A stretch of 43,855 bases of DNA, from positions 1 to 43,855 of the forward strand of contig CBFGSB010000006.1 in the NCBI GenBank assembly GCA_965651325.1, given 5' to 3'. The notes under the pieces were generated by a model. That model saw nothing but the letters and a program-made list of their open reading frames with translations. It was not told the DNA's origin and searched no databases. Position 1 is the first letter of the stretch, and each line of letters begins with the position of its first letter. Position numbers and translations under genes: made by a program. This DNA is from IDS-8 sp965651325. GTDB taxonomy: Bacteria > Pseudomonadota > Gammaproteobacteria > Steroidobacterales > Woeseiaceae. Below are positions 40,960 to 43,855 of this stretch, piece by piece.

Positions 40960-41517
40960 ATGGCACACGTGATCGAACACGCGGCCTCCGGCCGGGCCAG
41001 GTGCCGCGGCTGCGGCCGGAAGATCGCCAAGGACGAGCTGCGCTTCGGCGAACGCGAGCCGAACGCGTTCGGCGAAGGTGACATGACCCTGTGGTTTCAT
41101 CCCGCCTGCGCCGCGTACAAGCGCCCGGAGTCCTTCCTGGCGCTGCTGGGCGACACCAGGCCGGAAGACGTCTCCGCCGCGGAGATGAACGTCGCCCATG
41201 CCCTCAGGCCCGAAGCCGAGTTCGGCGTCGAACACCGCCGCGTCCCGCGTATCGACAAGGTCGACCGCGCGCCGACCGCCCGCGCCCGCTGCCGCTCGTG
41301 CCGCGAGCTCATCGCGAAGGATTCCTGGCGCATCGGGCTGGTGTTTTTCGAGGAATACCGGTTCGAGGCTTCCGGCTTCATCCACGCAGGCTGCGCCAGC
41401 GACTATTTCGGCACGATCGACATCATGGACCGGATCGGCCATTTCAACCCGGTTTTGGGGCCCGCCGAGCGGGCGGAGGTCGAGGCCGCGCTCTCCGCGC
41501 CTCCGGCGTTGCCCTGA
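40960..41517 (+). CDS. Protein with two PARP-type zinc fingers
   Basis: From ATG 40960 (GGGGGGAA about 10 nt upstream) the protein has 185 residues. It is a near-tandem duplication of one zinc module. The first has Cys15-x2-Cys18 in RCRGCGRKIAKDELRFG and His47-x2-Cys50 in FHPAC. The second has Cys111-x2-Cys114 in RCRSCRELIAKDSWRIG and His142-x2-Cys145 in IHAGC. This CxxC...HxxC layout with K-I-A-K-D-E/S-x-R-x-G is that of PARP/ligase III zinc fingers, which recognise DNA nicks and ends. There is no catalytic domain. Its place near ku and ligD suggests a DNA-break sensor, but that is inference. An in-frame start at 40894 is possible. Confidence 0.85.
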   Translation: MAHVIEHAASGRARCRGCGRKIAKDELRFGEREPNAFGEGDMTLWFHPACAAYKRPESFLALLGDTRPEDVSAAEMNVAHALRPEAEFGVEHRRVPRIDKVDRAPTARARCRSCRELIAKDSWRIGLVFFEEYRFEASGFIHAGCASDYFGTIDIMDRIGHFNPVLGPAERAEVEAALSAPPALP

Positions 41518-41646
41518 CTCCGCTTTACGGCGGCGCGCGCCTCCTCGAGACGGTATCCGGTCGGGCAACGGCGGCGGCGCCGGTCAGCTCAATCCGCTGG
41601 CGAACCTGATCATCGGCCTGCTCCTCGCCCGGTACCGTCGGGGTGG

Positions 41647-42636
41647 TCAGAACCGCCAGGTGAAAGCCAGCGACCCGAAGCGATCCGGCTTCCGCTGCCG
41701 GTCGTATTCCTTGCTGCGGTGCACGAACGTGCAGGCCGCCCGGAAGTCGCCGCGGCTCAGCACGAATCCGGCCTGCATATCGGTGACCCGGCGCTCCTTC
41801 CGGATGTCCAGCAAGGGACCCAGTTCGTTGTCGTCGATAAAGATGTTTCTTTCGACGATGCGGCCATCCACTCCCGCGAACAGGTACCAGGTCCAATCGT
41901 TGCTCGGTACGAAGTAGCCGGACCCCGGCAGGCTCGGGCGGATTCGCGGTGGCCCGAAGTCGCGGTCGAGGCGATTGCCGAGGCGGACGGTGAACCCCGC
42001 ATTGGCGTAGGTTGCAACGTTGCCGAGCGCCAAACCAACGTGCGGCATGACGTCGGCGCGCAGCGAAACACCGCGTGTGACAAGCGTCCGCCATTTGCGA
42101 TCGACCACCAACATCCCGCCGAGTGCGTTGCCGACCTGGTTGTCCCAGCCGCGGGACTCGCCGTCGTGGAGCCAGTGATGCACGGCGCGCTGCAGTGCTT
42201 CGCCCTGCGCATTCGGACCGACGGTGCCCAGCAGCAGGCTCATGGAATCGATGTGTGCCGGCGTGACAGACACGAACGAAAGGCCGCCATAAAGCCACGC
42301 CGCGTACGGGCGTTCGTCCGGGACCAATCTGCGGGAATCCTTGTCGGCCGGCGTGAAGATGCTTTGCCCGAATTGCCAGCCGACATGAACCCGCGCGTTG
42401 CCGGCACCTGGCAGCCGCTCGGCAAGCCTCGCCGCAACGGACGTCGCGGGCCGCGGCGCGCTCAGCCAGGAGATCTCGAAGCCGCTCGTGTAATGGTGGT
42501 CGGTGGCTGCAAATGCGTCGTTCTCCACCAGGAGTGTGAACGTTCCGGGTTCGTGCGCCGGGGCTTCCGCGCCCAGCGCGAGGGGCACCTGGAGCGGGAA
42601 AACGAGCAGCAGCAATGTCGCAGGCAGCTTTTGCAA
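41647..42636 (-). CDS. LpxR-type lipid A deacylase, outer membrane
   Basis: The 329-residue protein has a signal peptide (to about residue 23, LALGAE). It then shows the LpxR start FTLLVENDAFAATDHHYTSGFEISWLS with the Asn39-Asp40 pair and YTSG, followed by GWQFGQSIFTPAD, DERPYAAWLYGGLSF and many amphipathic strands, ending in AFTWRF with a terminal Phe. LpxR enzymes remove the 3'-acyloxyacyl group of lipid A in the outer membrane in a calcium-dependent way. The family has many environmental members of untested activity. No neighbour explains its regulation. Confidence 0.9.
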   Translation of the reverse strand: MQKLPATLLLLVFPLQVPLALGAEAPAHEPGTFTLLVENDAFAATDHHYTSGFEISWLSAPRPATSVAARLAERLPGAGNARVHVGWQFGQSIFTPADKDSRRLVPDERPYAAWLYGGLSFVSVTPAHIDSMSLLLGTVGPNAQGEALQRAVHHWLHDGESRGWDNQVGNALGGMLVVDRKWRTLVTRGVSLRADVMPHVGLALGNVATYANAGFTVRLGNRLDRDFGPPRIRPSLPGSGYFVPSNDWTWYLFAGVDGRIVERNIFIDDNELGPLLDIRKERRVTDMQAGFVLSRGDFRAACTFVHRSKEYDRQRKPDRFGSLAFTWRF

Positions 42637-42921
42637 AACGGCTTACACCAGTCGAGGAACGATTTCCCCGGCAAACGGGACGCACCGCCGGCAGGTGGCG
42701 GCAGCTCGTTGGCGGTGGAGGACTTTAGAAACAGTCCGGCGGACGCCGGATGCGATGCCGCCGCGCGGCACGACCGTCTCTGCTTCATGCAAGCATAGAT
42801 GCAGCCGGGCCGCCAGAGGTGCCCGGGGCCGATTCCCCACCTCTATCCGGTAGAATGGCCGCATCGCCGCCGTTAACAGATGTGCGGCCTGCCGCATCGA
42901 ACTCAACCCCAGGAAAGCTCA

Positions 42922-43641
42922 ATGCCCGACCTCTCTTCGTTCCCGATCGTCCGCAAATGGCCCGCCCGGCATCCCGACAGAATCCAACTCTATTCATTGA
43001 CGACCCCGAACGGGGTCAAGGCGTCGATAATGCTGGAGGAAACGGGCCTGCCCTATGAGCCGCACCTCGTGTCCTTCGAAACGCAGGATCAGCACAGCCC
43101 GGAGTTCCTGTCGCTCAACCCGAACAACAAGATCCCGGCCATCATCGACCCGAACGGCCCGGGCGGCGAACCGCTGCCCCTGTTCGAGTCCGGCGCGATC
43201 CTCCTGTACCTGGCCGACAAGGCCCGGGCCTTTATCCCGGAGGACCCGGCGCGGCGCTACCAGGCGATCCAGTGGCTGATGTTCCAGGTGGGTGGCATCG
43301 GCCCCATGTTCGGGCAACTCGGGTTCTTCCATAAGTTCAGCGGGCGCGAGTACGAAGACAAGCGGCCGCGGGACCGCTACGTGGCGGAATCGCGCCGCCT
43401 GCTGCGGGTGCTCGAGGGGCGGCTGGACGGCAGGGCCTGGATGATGGGCGACGAGTACACGATTGCGGACATCGCGATATTTCCACTCGTCCGTAACCTG
43501 ATCGGGTTCTACGAGGCGGGCGACCTGGTCGGCATCGACGATTTTCCGAACGTGAACCGCTCGCTCGACGCTTTCCTGGCGAGGCCGGCCGTCAGCCGGG
43601 GGCTGGCCATACCCGGGCCGGAGCACGCGGCTCCCGCATAG
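42922..43641 (+). CDS. Glutathione S-transferase, nu-class-like (YfcG/YghU type)
   Basis: The ATG at 42922 follows AGGAAAG and gives 239 residues. The thioredoxin-like half has YSLTTPNGVKASIMLEETGLPYE, where the T-x-N-G motif is the nu-class thiol/disulfide site, and LNPNNKIPAIID plus LFESGAILLYLAD for glutathione binding. The helical half has GMFGQ-like GPMFGQLGFFHKFSG and EYTIADIAIFPLVRN. Nu-class enzymes reduce disulfides and peroxides with two glutathiones. The gene is alone, between the lpxR-like gene (divergent, 285 nt gap) and the metal ATPase gene. That gap holds no other gene. Confidence 0.93.
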   Translation: MPDLSSFPIVRKWPARHPDRIQLYSLTTPNGVKASIMLEETGLPYEPHLVSFETQDQHSPEFLSLNPNNKIPAIIDPNGPGGEPLPLFESGAILLYLADKARAFIPEDPARRYQAIQWLMFQVGGIGPMFGQLGFFHKFSGREYEDKRPRDRYVAESRRLLRVLEGRLDGRAWMMGDEYTIADIAIFPLVRNLIGFYEAGDLVGIDDFPNVNRSLDAFLARPAVSRGLAIPGPEHAAPA

Positions 43642-43719
43642 GCACGCCGATCGAACGCGGCTCCACGTCATGTGGCAACCGCCGCGCGCGAACGGTCCCG
43701 GATGGAAAAGGCTTTCTCA

Positions 43720-43855
43720 ATGAATACATCGCCAGGCGATCGCAAACACCACGGGCACCACCACTGCCATCGCGCAGATGCAGTAGCGGATCCGAAACGC
43801 AACTACGACCGCGTCCCGGAAGGTTACGAGGGCACCGTTTACACCTGCCCGATGC
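43720..43855 (+). CDS. Start of probable heavy-metal P-type ATPase (partial)
   Basis: An ATG at 43720 with GGAAAAGG 8 nt upstream opens a frame to the window end (an in-frame ATG at 43702 is also possible). The visible 45 residues have a His/Cys-rich stretch (KHHGHHHCH) and end in GTVYTCPM, the start of the YTCPMHPE heavy-metal-binding motif found at the N-termini of Cu-transporting P1B ATPases. Some RND efflux adaptors also carry this motif, so the call is provisional. Confidence 0.6.
   Translation, partial: MNTSPGDRKHHGHHHCHRADAVADPKRNYDRVPEGYEGTVYTCPM

Overview
The window is about 44 kb of GC-rich DNA with dense coding, frequent GTG/TTG starts and many stop/start overlaps. Two TonB-dependent receptors, an LpxR-type outer-membrane deacylase, an OmpA-family protein and several lipoproteins show a Gram-negative host. 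The gene complement looks like an environmental, probably aerobic, gammaproteobacterium; the order is an inference and was not tested. No rRNA, tRNA, CRISPR array, insertion sequence or phage gene was seen.

Region 1 (1-18.5 kb) is a catabolic and uptake region. It opens with the C-terminal part of a TRAP transporter large permease (DctM). A MarR regulator, two secreted alpha/beta hydrolases and a TonB-dependent receptor follow. Then comes a tightly coupled six-gene operon (about 7.4-16.0 kb): a 2-hydroxyacyl-CoA dehydratase-like subunit, a tandem (double) class III CoA-transferase, a second dehydratase-like subunit, a TRAP solute-binding lipoprotein, a single class III CoA-transferase and a CocE/NonD-type lipoprotein hydrolase. 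A second, convergent TonB receptor closes the region. The gene set resembles the clostridial phenyllactate system (FldA CoA-transferase plus FldBC dehydratase), but no ATPase activator is present and one dehydratase subunit has lost its cysteines. This is the best candidate for an undescribed pathway. A plausible job is to import an ester or carboxylic acid, hydrolyse it, load it onto CoA and modify the thioester.

Region 2 (18.7-29.1 kb) holds housekeeping and DNA-processing genes: a small ribbon-helix-helix-like protein with a conserved partner of unknown function, a lytic transglycosylase lipoprotein, a TerB-like protein, a TM0106-type RecB-like nuclease fused to a superfamily 1 helicase, a DUF72 protein, a HerA-like ATPase with a long coiled-coil tail, an OmpA-family protein with four thrombospondin type 3 repeats, and a small conserved protein.

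Region 3 (29.3-30.8 kb) is a secreted HAF-repeat protein behind a good sigma70-like promoter and a long leader.

Region 4 (30.8-41.5 kb) is a non-homologous end-joining (NHEJ) island. A minus-strand operon encodes Ku, a MerR-TPR fusion and topoisomerase IB. Divergently, a peptidase-C39 ABC exporter and its HlyD adaptor run into ligD with only 26 nt between hlyD and ligD. After a convergent cysteine synthase gene comes a protein with two PARP-type zinc fingers. The export cassette between ku and ligD and the zinc-finger protein beside an NHEJ locus are the notable points.

Region 5 (41.6-43.9 kb) has an LpxR-type lipid A deacylase, a nu-class-like glutathione S-transferase and the His-rich start of a probable heavy-metal P-type ATPase that runs off the window.
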